From Paracoccaceae bacterium (GTDB taxonomy: Bacteria > Pseudomonadota > Alphaproteobacteria > Rhodobacterales > Rhodobacteraceae): DNA of 9,098 nucleotides. The notes beneath the pieces are model-generated. The model did not search any database and was not told where the DNA came from. It saw only the letters and a list, made by a program, of their open reading frames with translations. The stretch is from the NCBI GenBank assembly GCA_007134405.1, contig SLKW01000286.1:1-9098 (forward strand). The letters are read 5' to 3'. Made by a program: the position numbers and the translations under genes. Positions 1 to 7,224 of this stretch are shown here, in pieces (the stretch's first letter is position 1; each line of letters starts with the position of its first letter).

Positions 1-894
1 GTACTTGCCGACGATCGCCACCCGCACCTCGCCCTCGGCATGGGTCAGGCGGTCCATCACGTCCTCCCAGCGCCGCAGGTCGGGGCGCGGCGCGGGCGAG
101 ATCATGAAGGCGTCGAGCACCGCCTGGTCGAGTCCGACTGCGTGATAGGCCAGTGGCGCCTCGTAGATCGACTTGAGGTCGTAGGCCGGGATCACCGCCT
201 CAGGCCGGACATTGCAGAAAAGCGCGATCTTGGCGCGCTCCTTCTCGGGGATCGGCTGCTCGGATCGGCAAACCAGCACATCAGGCGCGATGCCGATCGA
301 CCGCAATTCCTTTACCGAATGCTGCGTGGGCTTGGTCTTCAACTCGCCCGAGGCCGCAAGGTAGGGCAGCAGCGTCAAGTGCATGAAGATGCACTGCCCG
401 CGCGGGCGTTCCTGGGCGAGCTGGCGGATCGCCTCGAAGAAGGGCAGCCCCTCGATGTCTCCGACCGTGCCGCCGATCTCGCAGAGCATGAAGTCGACCT
501 CCTCGTCGCCGATGCGAAGGAAGTCCTTGATCTCGTTGGTGACGTGCGGGATCACCTGAATCGTCTTGCCCAGGTAGTCGCCGCGCCGCTCCTTTTCGAG
601 CACATTCGTGTAGATCCGCCCGGAACTGATCGAGTCGGTCTTGCGCGCCGGTACCCCGGTGAAGCGCTCGTAATGGCCCAGGTCGAGGTCGGTCTCGGCA
701 CCGTCGTCGGTGACGAAGACCTCGCCATGCTCGAAGGGCGACATCGTGCCCGGGTCGACGTTCAGATAGGGGTCGAGCTTGCGCAACCGGACGGTAAAGC
801 CGCGCGCCTGCAAGAGCGCCCCGAGTGCGGCGGAAGCCAGCCCCTTGCCGAGACTCGACACCACCCCTCCGGTGATGAACACATACCGCGCCAT
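1..894 (-). CDS. pyrG: CTP synthase, N-terminal part (cut by left edge)
   Basis: CTP synthase makes CTP from UTP, ATP and glutamine in the cytoplasm, the last step of pyrimidine nucleotide synthesis. The visible 298 codons from ATG at 894 are the amidoligase (synthase) domain; the family is usually about 545 residues, so the glutaminase domain lies beyond the left edge. Seen in the translation: the P-loop [10 protein letters not shown] (residues 9-18), [11 protein letters not shown] (41-51), the probable Mg-binding Asp71 and Glu139 (in CEIGGTVGD), and the UTP-binding stretch [11 protein letters not shown] (184-194). The start gives the canonical [11 protein letters not shown]-terminus, with a purine-rich GGGGGA just upstream. 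It lies 133 bp downstream of secG on the same strand and may be co-transcribed or have its own promoter; only a weak -35/-10 pair is visible in the gap. No frameshift is seen. In Caulobacter the homologue forms filaments that affect cell shape; nothing here tests that. Confidence 0.97.
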   Translation of the reverse strand, partial: MARYVFITGGVVSSLGKGLASAALGALLQARGFTVRLRKLDPYLNVDPGTMSPFEHGEVFVTDDGAETDLDLGHYERFTGVPARKTDSISSGRIYTNVLEKERRGDYLGKTIQVIPHVTNEIKDFLRIGDEEVDFMLCEIGGTVGDIEGLPFFEAIRQLAQERPRGQCIFMHLTLLPYLAASGELKTKPTQHSVKELRSIGIAPDVLVCRSEQPIPEKERAKIALFCNVRPEAVIPAYDLKSIYEAPLAYHAVGLDQAVLDAFMISPAPRPDLRRWEDVMDRLTHAEGEVRVAIVGKY

Positions 895-1009
895 GCTTTC
901 CCCCGTGCTGCTCGCCTTAAAATTGTGTGCTGATCACGGGAGTCGAGCAATAGCCCATACCGGCGCTCTCCGCAATACGGACGCTAGATCGTGTTTCGCG
1001 AGACTTGAC

Positions 1010-1027
1010 GCCCCCTAAGCTTGGGGC
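1010..1027 (-). terminator. Weak stem-loop directly after secG
   Basis: A 5-bp perfect GC stem (GCCCC/GGGGC) with an 8-nt loop containing AAGCTT begins right after the secG stop codon. No T-rich tract follows on the minus strand, so an intrinsic terminator is not demonstrated. It could weaken read-through from secG into pyrG, protect the secG mRNA end, or be chance in high-GC DNA. Confidence 0.25.
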
Positions 1028-1384
1028 TCAATCCTGCCGCGGTGGCAGCAGCGGAGAGTCGCCCGTTGCCGGCGGCAATTGCAGGTCTTCGGGCAGGTCC
1101 GGTGTCGTCGGCGCTGCCGGTTCGCGCTGCACGCCGATCCGGTCGAAGACGGATGTGTCGGCCGCCTGCTGCGCGGCAATGACGGTCAGCGTGATCGACG
1201 TCGCGATGAAGGCGATCGCAAATCCCCAGGTCAGTTTCGCCAAGCCCGTCAGAGGTGGGCGGCTCCCCTGGGGTCCGGACGAGCCGCCGATGCCCAGCCC
1301 GCCGCCTTCGGAACGCTGCAGCAGCACCACGCCGATCAGCGACAGCGCCAGAAGCAGGTGAATGATCAGGACGACGTTCTGCAT
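1028..1384 (-). CDS. secG: Preprotein translocase subunit SecG
   Basis: SecG is the small accessory subunit of the SecYEG channel in the inner membrane and helps SecA-driven export of unfolded proteins. The 118-residue product shows the family pattern: an N-terminal membrane helix (about residues 3-22, from [12 protein letters not shown] to the [11 protein letters not shown] motif), a Gly/Ser-rich cytoplasmic loop, a second helix (about 48-70, [20 protein letters not shown]), and a Pro-rich tail. The QRSEGGGLG motif after helix 1 is diagnostic. The tail after residue 75 is acidic and proline-rich, as in many alphaproteobacterial SecG proteins that exceed E. coli length. The ATG at 1384 is preceded by AAGG about 9 nt upstream. 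It is divergent from purA, with pyrG downstream on the same strand. Confidence 0.95.
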   Translation of the reverse strand: MQNVVLIIHLLLALSLIGVVLLQRSEGGGLGIGGSSGPQGSRPPLTGLAKLTWGFAIAFIATSITLTVIAAQQAADTSVFDRIGVQREPAAPTTPDLPEDLQLPPATGDSPLLPPRQD

Positions 1385-1556
1385 TGGGGGGCCTTGTCTC
1401 GGAAATCCGGCCCTATCTATGCTTAGGCCGACAGGGGCGCAACCCCTCCGGCGGCGGCTGCGGGTGGCGCTCGAAGGCCGTGGGATTTTCCGGTTTCAAG
1501 CCGCCCGCGGGGCGGCTATACCGCGCGGCGGCAGACGGAAAGAACGGGGACTGAAG
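1385..1556. promoter_or_regulatory. Divergent secG/purA intergenic region
   Basis: These 172 bp must hold the start signals for both secG (leftward) and purA (rightward). A 15-bp inverted repeat (CCGCCC, 3-nt centre, GGGCGG) at 1501-1515 is followed at once by TATACC at 1517-1522, a possible -10 for purA, with a poor TTTCAA -35 17 bp upstream (1494-1499). For secG, TTGCGC and TAGATA spaced by 17 bp can be read on the minus strand, but both match consensus at only three positions. The purA ribosome binding site is GGGGA at about 1546-1550. No PurR-type box or riboswitch was recognised. Confidence 0.35.
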
Positions 1557-2849
1557 ATGGCCAATGTGGTGGTCGTGGGCGGCCAGTGGGGTGACGAGGG
1601 CAAGGGCAAGATCGTGGACTGGCTGAGCGAGCGCGCCGACGTGATCGCGCGCTTCCAGGGGGGGCACAATGCCGGCCATACACTGGTCATCAACGGGCAG
1701 GTCTACAAGCTGAGCCTGCTACCCTCGGGCATCGTGCGCGGCGGCAAGCTCAGCGTCATCGGCAACGGCGTCGTCCTCGACCCCTGGGCGCTGATGGCGG
1801 AGATCGAGACGCTGCGCGGCCAGGGCGTCACCGTCAGCCCCGAAACGCTGATGATCGCCGAGAACACCTCGCTCATCCTGCCGCTGCATGGCGAACTCGA
1901 CCGAGCCCGCGAAGCGCATCTGTCCATGGCCAAGATCGGCACCACCGGTCGCGGCATCGGCCCGGCCTACGAGGACAAGGTCGGCCGCCGCGCGATCCGG
2001 GTCGCCGACCTCGACGATGCGGCAACGCTCGACCTGCGCATCAGCCGGTTGCTCAACCATCACAACGCCCTGCGCGCGGGCCTGGGCCTCGATCCGGTCG
2101 ATCCCGAGGCGTTGAAGGCGAAGCTGCTCGAGATCGCGCCAATGGTGCTGCCCTTCGCTGCCCCGGTCTGGCGGGTCATGCTGGAGGCCCGCCGCGCCGG
2201 AAAGCGCATCCTCTTCGAAGGGGCGCAGGGATCGCTGCTCGACGTCGATTTCGGCACCTATCCCTTCGTCACCTCGTCGAACACGCTCGCCGGCATGGCC
2301 GCGGCCGGCACCGGCATCGGCCCGACGGCGATCGACTTCGTCCTCGGCATCGTCAAGGCCTACACCACACGCGTGGGCGAGGGGCCGTTTCCCACCGAAC
2401 TGCACGACGACACCGGCCAGCGCCTGGGCGAGCGCGGGCACGAATTCGGCACCGTCACCGGACGCAAGCGCCGCTGTGGCTGGTTCGACGCGGTTCTGGT
2501 GCGCCAGACCTGCGCCACCTCGGGCGTGACCGGCATCGCGCTGACCAAGCTCGACGTGCTCGACGGGTTCGACACGCTCCGGATCTGCACCGGCTACGAC
2601 CTTGACGGAGAGCGGCTGGACCACCTGCCCACGGCTTCCGAACAGCAGTCCCGCGTCCGCCCGATCTACGAGGAACTGCCCGGCTGGTCCGAATCGACCG
2701 AGGGTGCACGCTCCTGGTCCGAGTTGCCCGGCAACGCAGTGAAATACGTCCGCCGCATCGAGGAGTTGATCCAGTGCCCGGTGGCGCTACTGTCTACCTC
2801 GCCCGAGAGAGAGGACACGATCCTCGTCACCGACCCCTTTGCCGATTGA
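1557..2849 (+). CDS. purA: Adenylosuccinate synthetase
   Basis: PurA catalyses IMP + aspartate + GTP to adenylosuccinate, the committed step from IMP towards AMP, in the cytoplasm. The 430-residue product is full length (the E. coli enzyme is 432). Visible signatures: [10 protein letters not shown] (9-18) with catalytic Asp13; His41 in [20 protein letters not shown] (133-144) containing Lys141; the IMP/aspartate loop [11 protein letters not shown] (301-311); and the guanine-recognition TKLDVLDG (330-337). The ATG at 1557 is chosen because it gives the canonical [12 protein letters not shown] start with GGGGA about 7 nt upstream; the reading frame is open about 65 codons further upstream, but that extension has no family resemblance. 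It is divergent from secG, and the DUF2842 gene follows 13 bp after the stop. Confidence 0.98.
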   Translation: MANVVVVGGQWGDEGKGKIVDWLSERADVIARFQGGHNAGHTLVINGQVYKLSLLPSGIVRGGKLSVIGNGVVLDPWALMAEIETLRGQGVTVSPETLMIAENTSLILPLHGELDRAREAHLSMAKIGTTGRGIGPAYEDKVGRRAIRVADLDDAATLDLRISRLLNHHNALRAGLGLDPVDPEALKAKLLEIAPMVLPFAAPVWRVMLEARRAGKRILFEGAQGSLLDVDFGTYPFVTSSNTLAGMAAAGTGIGPTAIDFVLGIVKAYTTRVGEGPFPTELHDDTGQRLGERGHEFGTVTGRKRRCGWFDAVLVRQTCATSGVTGIALTKLDVLDGFDTLRICTGYDLDGERLDHLPTASEQQSRVRPIYEELPGWSESTEGARSWSELPGNAVKYVRRIEELIQCPVALLSTSPEREDTILVTDPFAD

Positions 2850-2862
2850 GGTCCCCCAACCG

Positions 2863-3108
2863 ATGTCGCTTTCCTGGAAGACCCGCCGGCGCCTGTCGCT
2901 GCTGATCCTCGTTGTCGCGCTGCCGCTCTACATCGTGGTCGTCGTCAATGTGCTGGCGCTCTTCGACCGTCCGCCCTTCTGGGTGGAACTGGCCGTCTAT
3001 GTCATCCTGGGCATCATCTGGGCGCTGCCCTTGAAAGCGGTCTTCAAAGGCGTGGGTCAACCCGACCCCGACGCCCCGGGCTCCGGAAAACCAAACGGCA
3101 GGCGCTGA
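2863..3108 (+). CDS. DUF2842 family small membrane protein
   Basis: An 81-residue protein matching the DUF2842 pattern known from alphaproteobacteria; its function is unknown. It has a basic N-terminus (WKTRRR), two predicted membrane helices (about residues 12-31, LSLLILVVALPLYIVVVVNV, and 40-58, VELAVYVILGIIWALPLKAV), the characteristic ending FKGVGQPDPDA, and a short polar tail. The ATG at 2863 fits the family N-terminus and has GAGG at 2848-2851, overlapping the purA stop codon. An in-frame TTG at 2839 would overlap purA and is less likely. The 13-bp spacing implies co-transcription with purA, a pairing I recall from Rhodobacteraceae. It could be an inner-membrane protein with a housekeeping role, but the sequence does not say which. 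Confidence 0.85.
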   Translation: MSLSWKTRRRLSLLILVVALPLYIVVVVNVLALFDRPPFWVELAVYVILGIIWALPLKAVFKGVGQPDPDAPGSGKPNGRR

Positions 3109-3139
3109 GCTTCCTGGGCAATCGCGGTGCGTCCTGTGC

Positions 3140-3158
3140 CAACCGTGCGTGTCGGTTG
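3140..3158. terminator. Candidate bidirectional stem-loop between convergent genes
   Basis: A perfect 6-bp stem (CAACCG/CGGTTG) with a 7-nt loop lies in the 57-bp gap between the convergent DUF2842 and uncharacterised genes. Position favours a shared terminator. There is no T-run on either side, so it would be a weak or Rho-assisted site at best. Confidence 0.35.
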
Positions 3159-3165
3159 AATCGGT

Positions 3166-4485
3166 TCAGTCCCGATCGCGAAAGCGCCGGGCAAGTTCGG
3201 CAAAGGCCGAATGCGGTCCCGACTGGAATTGCCCCCGGCGCGAGCGACGCACCTTTCCTTCGCGCAGAAGAATGCCAAGGCAGCGCATCACTTCCTCGCG
3301 GAGATGGTCCCCGGCATGTTCGTCGATCAGTCGCATGAGCTGCAGGCGCGGAAAATCCTCCATCCCCGCGGCATGGGTCAGGTAGGCGGCACCAGCGTCC
3401 AACATCTCGGTCAGGGTTGCCGGGCTGGCGCGCTCGAGAAACTTCTGAAAGCCCGTGCCTGCCGGCGCGGCCCCCGGCGCGCCCTCATCGAACAGCGCAT
3501 CCATCGATAGTGCCACGGGATCGATGCGCCGGGGCGTCACCTGGCCGCCGTTGCCATTGCCCAAGATGCGCAATTCGGCGGAGAGGAACAGTGGGGCGCC
3601 TTTCCCGGCGGGTATCGTGACCTCTTCGGGCGCATCGCGTGTGGACGTTTGCGGCTCCGCATCGGCGTCATTCTCTCCCTTGACGTCTGTTTCCGGGCGA
3701 GGGGCGCGTCGGGCGGCGGGCGCATCCGGCCGCGGGCCGACGCTCTGCGCGAGGACATCGCGATATCGCGCGATCTCGGCCGCGGTCTGCCCGGGGACGC
3801 GCCGCGCGCCGCCCGCGTCGGCCTCGGCGCGGGTGGCGGCGACCGCCGCCTTGAGTTGCACGAACGTAGCGTGCCTGCGCTGCGCCTCGGCGCCCGAAAG
3901 CGCGCTGTCGGCCTGGCTGATCAGCCGCTCGACCGCGGCGTCGTCAGCACCTGCGCGCAGGGCAGGGCGCCGCCCGGCTTCCTGCGCGGGGTCGGCTTCG
4001 GCAAAAAGGTCGATCCCGGCGGCCGCATCCGCCTCCAGCGTATCGGCGCGCGCCTCGTCGAGCGCCGCCGAAAGCGCGTCCGCATCCGCCCCCGTCGTTG
4101 CCGGCAGATCCGGGTCAGGGGCGGGCGACACCGGGTGGCGCTCCTGCCCTTCGGGTGCAGGGCGTGCCGCCTCGTCTTCGTCGAACAGCGCCGCCGCCTG
4201 GGGCAGAACATCGGGATCGGCGGCACGCGCGCTCACAGCGCGCAAATGCAACTGGCCGCCTGCGGTCCCGGCGCCGACGCGTCGTCCGGCCCGGTCCTCG
4301 GCGAAGCGCCGCAGCGCCTCGGCGCGCGGCTCGACCGGGCGGGTGCCGAAACCGCGATCCTCCGCCAGGACGGTGCGGAAGTATTCCGCCACGTCGCGCA
4401 TCGTCGCGAACGGGTCATCGAACCCCTCCAGCCGCAGCGAAAACGCGCCGTATGTCACCGAAAGCACCGGTGTCCGAACCGTCAT
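3166..4485 (-). CDS. Uncharacterised protein with conserved ends and disordered middle
   Basis: A 439-residue protein of unknown function; no signal peptide or membrane helix is seen. The N-terminal segment (1 to about 85) reads as folded: VLSVTYGAFSLRLEGFDDPF (8-27), then MRDVAEYFRTVLAEDRGFG (29-47). Residues about 100-190 are rich in Ala, Asp, Glu and Pro and look disordered. A helical stretch follows (about 195-245, including HATFVQLKAAVAATRAEA), then another polar linker. The C-terminal block (about 343-437) contains FQKFLERASPATLTEML, FPRLQLMRLIDEH, and LGILLREGKVRRSRRGQF; the last resembles a winged-helix-like end. From memory, proteins with these N- and C-terminal patterns are widespread in Rhodobacterales and carry only vague annotations. 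Start choice: ATG at 4485 has AAGGG with good spacing and begins right before the conserved block; upstream in-frame starts (ATG 4512, GTG 4569) lack a convincing ribosome site. It is divergent from the TPK gene. Confidence 0.8.
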   Translation of the reverse strand: MTVRTPVLSVTYGAFSLRLEGFDDPFATMRDVAEYFRTVLAEDRGFGTRPVEPRAEALRRFAEDRAGRRVGAGTAGGQLHLRAVSARAADPDVLPQAAALFDEDEAARPAPEGQERHPVSPAPDPDLPATTGADADALSAALDEARADTLEADAAAGIDLFAEADPAQEAGRRPALRAGADDAAVERLISQADSALSGAEAQRRHATFVQLKAAVAATRAEADAGGARRVPGQTAAEIARYRDVLAQSVGPRPDAPAARRAPRPETDVKGENDADAEPQTSTRDAPEEVTIPAGKGAPLFLSAELRILGNGNGGQVTPRRIDPVALSMDALFDEGAPGAAPAGTGFQKFLERASPATLTEMLDAGAAYLTHAAGMEDFPRLQLMRLIDEHAGDHLREEVMRCLGILLREGKVRRSRRGQFQSGPHSAFAELARRFRDRD

Positions 4486-4587
4486 GTCACCCTTTTCCTC
4501 GTCCGCCGCCATTCCGTAGCCCGCGCCCCTTCCAGACTTGCCGGTTATGGTGCGTGTGAAGGACGACACGAGGGTGATTTGGTGGCG

Positions 4588-4624
4588 TCAATATGGCAAG
4601 CTTGCCTTGCCGTGCCATAATTGA
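4588..4624. promoter_or_regulatory. Symmetric inverted repeat with face-to-face promoter candidates
   Basis: TCAATATGGCA (4588-4598) and TGCCATAATTGA (4613-4624) are inverted copies, perfect over 11 bp apart from one extra T. Nested in the left half is a perfect 12-bp palindrome, GGCAAGCTTGCC (4595-4606). On the plus strand, ATGGCA (4593-4598) and CATAAT (4616-4621) are 17 bp apart and resemble -35/-10 elements for the TPK gene (4/6 and 5/6 matches). Because the site is symmetric, the minus strand also has ATGGCA and CATATT 17 bp apart, facing the uncharacterised gene. The two promoters would occupy the same DNA. A regulator operator is an alternative reading. The rightward promoter would leave a very short leader before the ATG at 4637. 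Confidence 0.45.
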
Positions 4625-4636
4625 CAAGAGAGCGGC

Positions 4637-5314
4637 ATGAGCCTGCGCCTGCGGACAGAAACCGGGATCACGTTGCTGGGCGGCGGCGAGGTTGCACCCA
4701 CCGCTTTGTCGCGCGCGTTGGCCCTGGCCCCGACGCTCGTGGCGGTGGATAGCGGCGCCGACGCGGCGCTGAGCGCGGGCGCGATGCCCGAACGGGTCGT
4801 CGGAGATTTCGATTCGATCAGCCCCGCCGCCCGGCAGGCGGTGGGCGCAGAACGCCTTCTGCATCTGCCCGGACAGGACGATACCGATTTCGACAAGGCG
4901 CTTTCGGTGCTGCATGCTCCGTTCCTTCTGGCGCTCGGCTTCACCGGGGCGCGGCTCGATCACACGCTGGCGGGGATGAGCACGCTGATGCGCAACCCCG
5001 ACATGCGCGTCGTGCTCGATGCGGGGATCGACCTGTGCTTTCTCGCCCCTCCGGACCTGCGGCTCTCGCTCGCGCCGGGCACGCGCGTCTCGCTCTACCC
5101 GATGCGCGCGGTCGGCTGCGACAGCGAGGGGCTGGTCTGGCCGACGGCCGGGCTGGTGCTGGACCCGGCCGGGCGGATTGGGACCTCGAACGCGGTTGCC
5201 GGCGGCACGGTGCGCCTGCGCCCGGCAGAGCCCGCGCTTCTGGTTATGACCCCGACCGACACGCTCGAGCCGGTTCTGGCCGGCTTGCAGGCGGCGCCAC
5301 GCTGGCGTGACTGA
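4637..5314 (+). CDS. thiN: Thiamine pyrophosphokinase (thiamine diphosphokinase)
   Basis: This enzyme transfers pyrophosphate from ATP to thiamine, giving the cofactor thiamine diphosphate in one step; it lets a cell use salvaged thiamine. The 225-residue product has family length and motifs in order: an N-terminal strand and ITLLGGGEV (11-19), AVDSGADAAL (36-45), VVGDFDSIS (54-62), the Mg/ATP motif DDTDFDKAL (81-89), GARLDHTLA (104-112), and the C-terminal thiamine-binding beta domain with GTSNAVAGGTVRL (182-194). The acidic residues of GDFDS and DDTDFDK, key to catalysis in the family, are all present. The ATG at 4637 has a mediocre AGAGAG purine stretch upstream. It appears monocistronic, since the downstream gene converges. 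No TPP riboswitch was seen upstream. The symbol follows Bacillus usage and is not specific to this lineage. Confidence 0.93.
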   Translation: MSLRLRTETGITLLGGGEVAPTALSRALALAPTLVAVDSGADAALSAGAMPERVVGDFDSISPAARQAVGAERLLHLPGQDDTDFDKALSVLHAPFLLALGFTGARLDHTLAGMSTLMRNPDMRVVLDAGIDLCFLAPPDLRLSLAPGTRVSLYPMRAVGCDSEGLVWPTAGLVLDPAGRIGTSNAVAGGTVRLRPAEPALLVMTPTDTLEPVLAGLQAAPRWRD

Positions 5315-5330
5315 CCACGCCCAAGGCGCC
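5293..5330. terminator. Two-tier stem-loop between convergent TPK and mmsB
   Basis: An inner 6-bp stem, GGCGTG (5304-5309) with CACGCC (5316-5321), has a 6-nt loop that includes the TPK stop codon. It is flanked by two GGCGCC copies (5293-5298 and 5325-5330) that can pair as an outer stem. The structure spans the 18-bp gap between the convergent genes and could end transcription both ways. No T-tract accompanies it. Confidence 0.4.
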
Positions 5331-5332
5331 CC

Positions 5333-6202
5333 TCAGCTTCGCCCGCGCGCCTCGAACCGGGGCAGCATGGCCGAGAAGTCGCGGCCGCGGCCGTCCTCGT
5401 CCTCGACGAACCGGGTGTAAAGCTCCGAAGCAAGCGCGCCCATCGGCGTGTCGGCGTCAGCCGAGTCGGCGGCCTGCTGGCTCAGCCGCAGGTCCTTGAG
5501 CATGAGTTCCGCCGCGAAGCCGGGCTTGTAGTCGTTGTCGGCAGGGCTTTTCGGCCCGACCCCCGGCGCCGGACAATAGGCGTTCATCGACCAGGAATAG
5601 CCCGAGGACGTGCTGACAACGTCAAACATCTTCTGCCGGTCCAGTCCCAGTTTGTCCGCCAGCGCAAACGCCTCGCAGGTGGCGATCATGGTCACGCCGA
5701 GGATCATGTTGTTGCAGATCTTCGCCGCCTGCCCGGCGCCCGGCGCGCCGCAATGAACGGCCTTCTGGCCCATGATGTCGAAAAGCGGCTTCACCTTGTC
5801 GAACGCCGCCTCCGACCCGCCGACCATGAAGGTCAGCGTCCCCGCCGCCGCGCCGCCGACCCCGCCCGAAACCGGCGCGTCGAGCGCCCCCAGCCCCGCC
5901 GCCTCGGCCTGCTCGGCAACCGCGCGGGCGCTGTCGACATCGACGGTCGAGCAATCGCAAAGGACCGCGCCCGCCGCCATCGCCGGGATCACCTCGGCGG
6001 CGACGGCGCGCAGGATCTGGCCGTTGGGCAGCATGGTGATGACGACCTCGGCCCCGCGCGCCGCCTCCGCCGCGCTGTCGGCCATCGCGATCCCCTCGGG
6101 GCGCGCGGCCAGATCGAAGCCCGTCACCGCGTGCCCCGCCGCGGCCAGGTTCGCCGCCATCGGCGCGCCCATGTTGCCCAGTCCGATGAACCCGATCTTC
6201 AT
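5333..6202 (-). CDS. mmsB: 3-hydroxyisobutyrate dehydrogenase
   Basis: Oxidises 3-hydroxyisobutyrate to methylmalonate semialdehyde with NAD(P)+, a late step of valine degradation in the cytoplasm. The 289-residue product is full length for the family. Seen: the N-terminal Rossmann motif FIGLGNMGAPMAANLAAAGH (5-24), the substrate-binding DAPVSGGVGGAAAGTL (108-123), the catalytic Lys161 in GAGQAAKICNNM (155-166), and the C-terminal helical domain with ELMLKDLRL (232-240). The start at 6202 is set by a strong GGAGGAA ribosome site 7 nt upstream; an in-frame ATG at 6217 would place that ribosome site inside the gene. The start overlaps the stop of the hydrolase gene by 4 nt (ATGA), so translation is probably coupled. 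It is the last gene of the operon. Other beta-hydroxyacid dehydrogenases share the fold; operon context favours this substrate. Confidence 0.94.
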   Translation of the reverse strand: MKIGFIGLGNMGAPMAANLAAAGHAVTGFDLAARPEGIAMADSAAEAARGAEVVITMLPNGQILRAVAAEVIPAMAAGAVLCDCSTVDVDSARAVAEQAEAAGLGALDAPVSGGVGGAAAGTLTFMVGGSEAAFDKVKPLFDIMGQKAVHCGAPGAGQAAKICNNMILGVTMIATCEAFALADKLGLDRQKMFDVVSTSSGYSWSMNAYCPAPGVGPKSPADNDYKPGFAAELMLKDLRLSQQAADSADADTPMGALASELYTRFVEDEDGRGRDFSAMLPRFEARGRS

Positions 6203-7224
6203 GCCAATTCCTCCCATTCATCCGCGCCCAAGGCCGCCAGCATCGCCGCAACCTCGGCCTCGCTCACGTCCTCGGGGCCTGCGTGTTTCCACTTCGGCGC
6301 GCGGTCCTTGTCGATGATCTGCGCGCGCACGCCTTCCAGGAAGTCGCCCTTCTCCATCGACCGCCAGGTCCAGCGGAATTCCTGCCGGATCGCCGCCACG
6401 ATATCCCCCGGCGGCGGGCGCAGCATGGCCAGCGTCGAGGCCATCGACAGCGGCGAATTGCGCCGGATCGCCTTCAGCGCCGCCTGCGCCAGATCGCTTC
6501 CGTCGGCCTCGAGCGCCGCGGCGATCTCGGACACCGTCGCGCCGGCGAACAGCCGGTCGATCTGCCCCTGCGCGGCGGCAAGCGGGCTTTCCGGCGCGGC
6601 ATGGCGGGGCAGGGCGGCGACATCGCCGGTCTCGGCCAGCTGCGCCTTCAGGTCCTCCCATTCGGCCTCGGGCACGAACAGGTCGGCGAAACCCGCATGG
6701 ATCGCGTCGCCCGGTCCCATCCGCGCCCCCGACAGCCCCAGATAGGCGCCGATCTCGCCCGGCGCGCGCCCCAGCAGCAGCGTGCCGCCCACATCGGGGA
6801 TCAGGCCGATCCCGCATTCCGGCATCGCCACCTGCGTGCTCTCGCCCACGATACGGTGGCTGACATGCCCGCCCAGGCCGACGCCGCCGCCCATGACGAA
6901 ACCGTGCAGGAAGGCGACGATGGGCTTCTCGTAGCGCGCGAGCTTCACGTTCATCCGGTACTCGTCGCGCCAGAAATCGCGCCCGACGGCATGATCGCCC
7001 GCCCGGCCCGCGTGATAGACCTGCGCGATGTCGCCCCCGGCGCAAAAGGCCCGGTCGCCCGCGCCGTCCAGGATCACCAGCTTCACCTCCGGATCGTCAC
7101 GCCAGCGGTCCAGCGCCGCCTCCACCTTCAGGCAGATGTCATGCGTCAGCGCGTTCAGCGCCTTCGGGCGATTGAGCGTGATCCACCCCGCCGCGCCCTC
7201 GGTCCGGATGATGACCTCCTCCAT
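6199..7224 (-). CDS. 3-hydroxyisobutyryl-CoA hydrolase (enoyl-CoA hydratase/isomerase family)
   Basis: Cleaves 3-hydroxyisobutyryl-CoA to free 3-hydroxyisobutyrate, the substrate of the next gene's enzyme. The 341-residue product is longer than plain enoyl-CoA hydratases (about 260) and has the C-terminal extension typical of the HIBCH group. Visible: ITLNRPKALNAL (15-26), AFCAGGDIAQVY (59-70) for the CoA/oxyanion site, FWRDEYRMN (84-92), GFVMGGGVGL (108-117), and PECGIGLIPDVGG (135-147). In the last, Glu136 and Asp144 match the spacing of the catalytic Glu and Asp of human HIBCH. Later blocks include NSPLSMASTLAMLR and EGVRAQIIDKDRAPKWKH. The ATG at 7224 overlaps the acyl-CoA dehydrogenase stop by one base (TGATG), with GGAGG about 8 nt upstream. 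It is often auto-annotated as an enoyl-CoA hydratase, but the FWRDEYR and IPDVGG motifs argue for the hydrolase. Confidence 0.92.
   Translation of the reverse strand: MEEVIIRTEGAAGWITLNRPKALNALTHDICLKVEAALDRWRDDPEVKLVILDGAGDRAFCAGGDIAQVYHAGRAGDHAVGRDFWRDEYRMNVKLARYEKPIVAFLHGFVMGGGVGLGGHVSHRIVGESTQVAMPECGIGLIPDVGGTLLLGRAPGEIGAYLGLSGARMGPGDAIHAGFADLFVPEAEWEDLKAQLAETGDVAALPRHAAPESPLAAAQGQIDRLFAGATVSEIAAALEADGSDLAQAALKAIRRNSPLSMASTLAMLRPPPGDIVAAIRQEFRWTWRSMEKGDFLEGVRAQIIDKDRAPKWKHAGPEDVSEAEVAAMLAALGADEWEELA

Noticed and set aside
993..1004. Near-palindrome around TCGCGA in the secG-pyrG gap as an operator
   Set aside because: It has one mismatched pair, is short, and occurs in high-GC DNA where such motifs are common; no supporting promoter overlaps it.
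1719..2624. 301-codon minus-strand open frame inside purA
   Set aside because: Shadow of purA, whose plus-strand translation carries all catalytic motifs.
3455..4519. Long plus-strand open frames opposite the uncharacterised protein
   Set aside because: The Ala/Ser/Arg-rich composition is typical of an antisense shadow in high-GC DNA; the minus-strand frame has conserved-looking blocks and a good ribosome site.
4486..4636. TPP riboswitch upstream of the thiamine pyrophosphokinase
   Set aside because: None of the conserved THI-box segments is visible, and the region is dominated by the inverted repeat close to the start codon.
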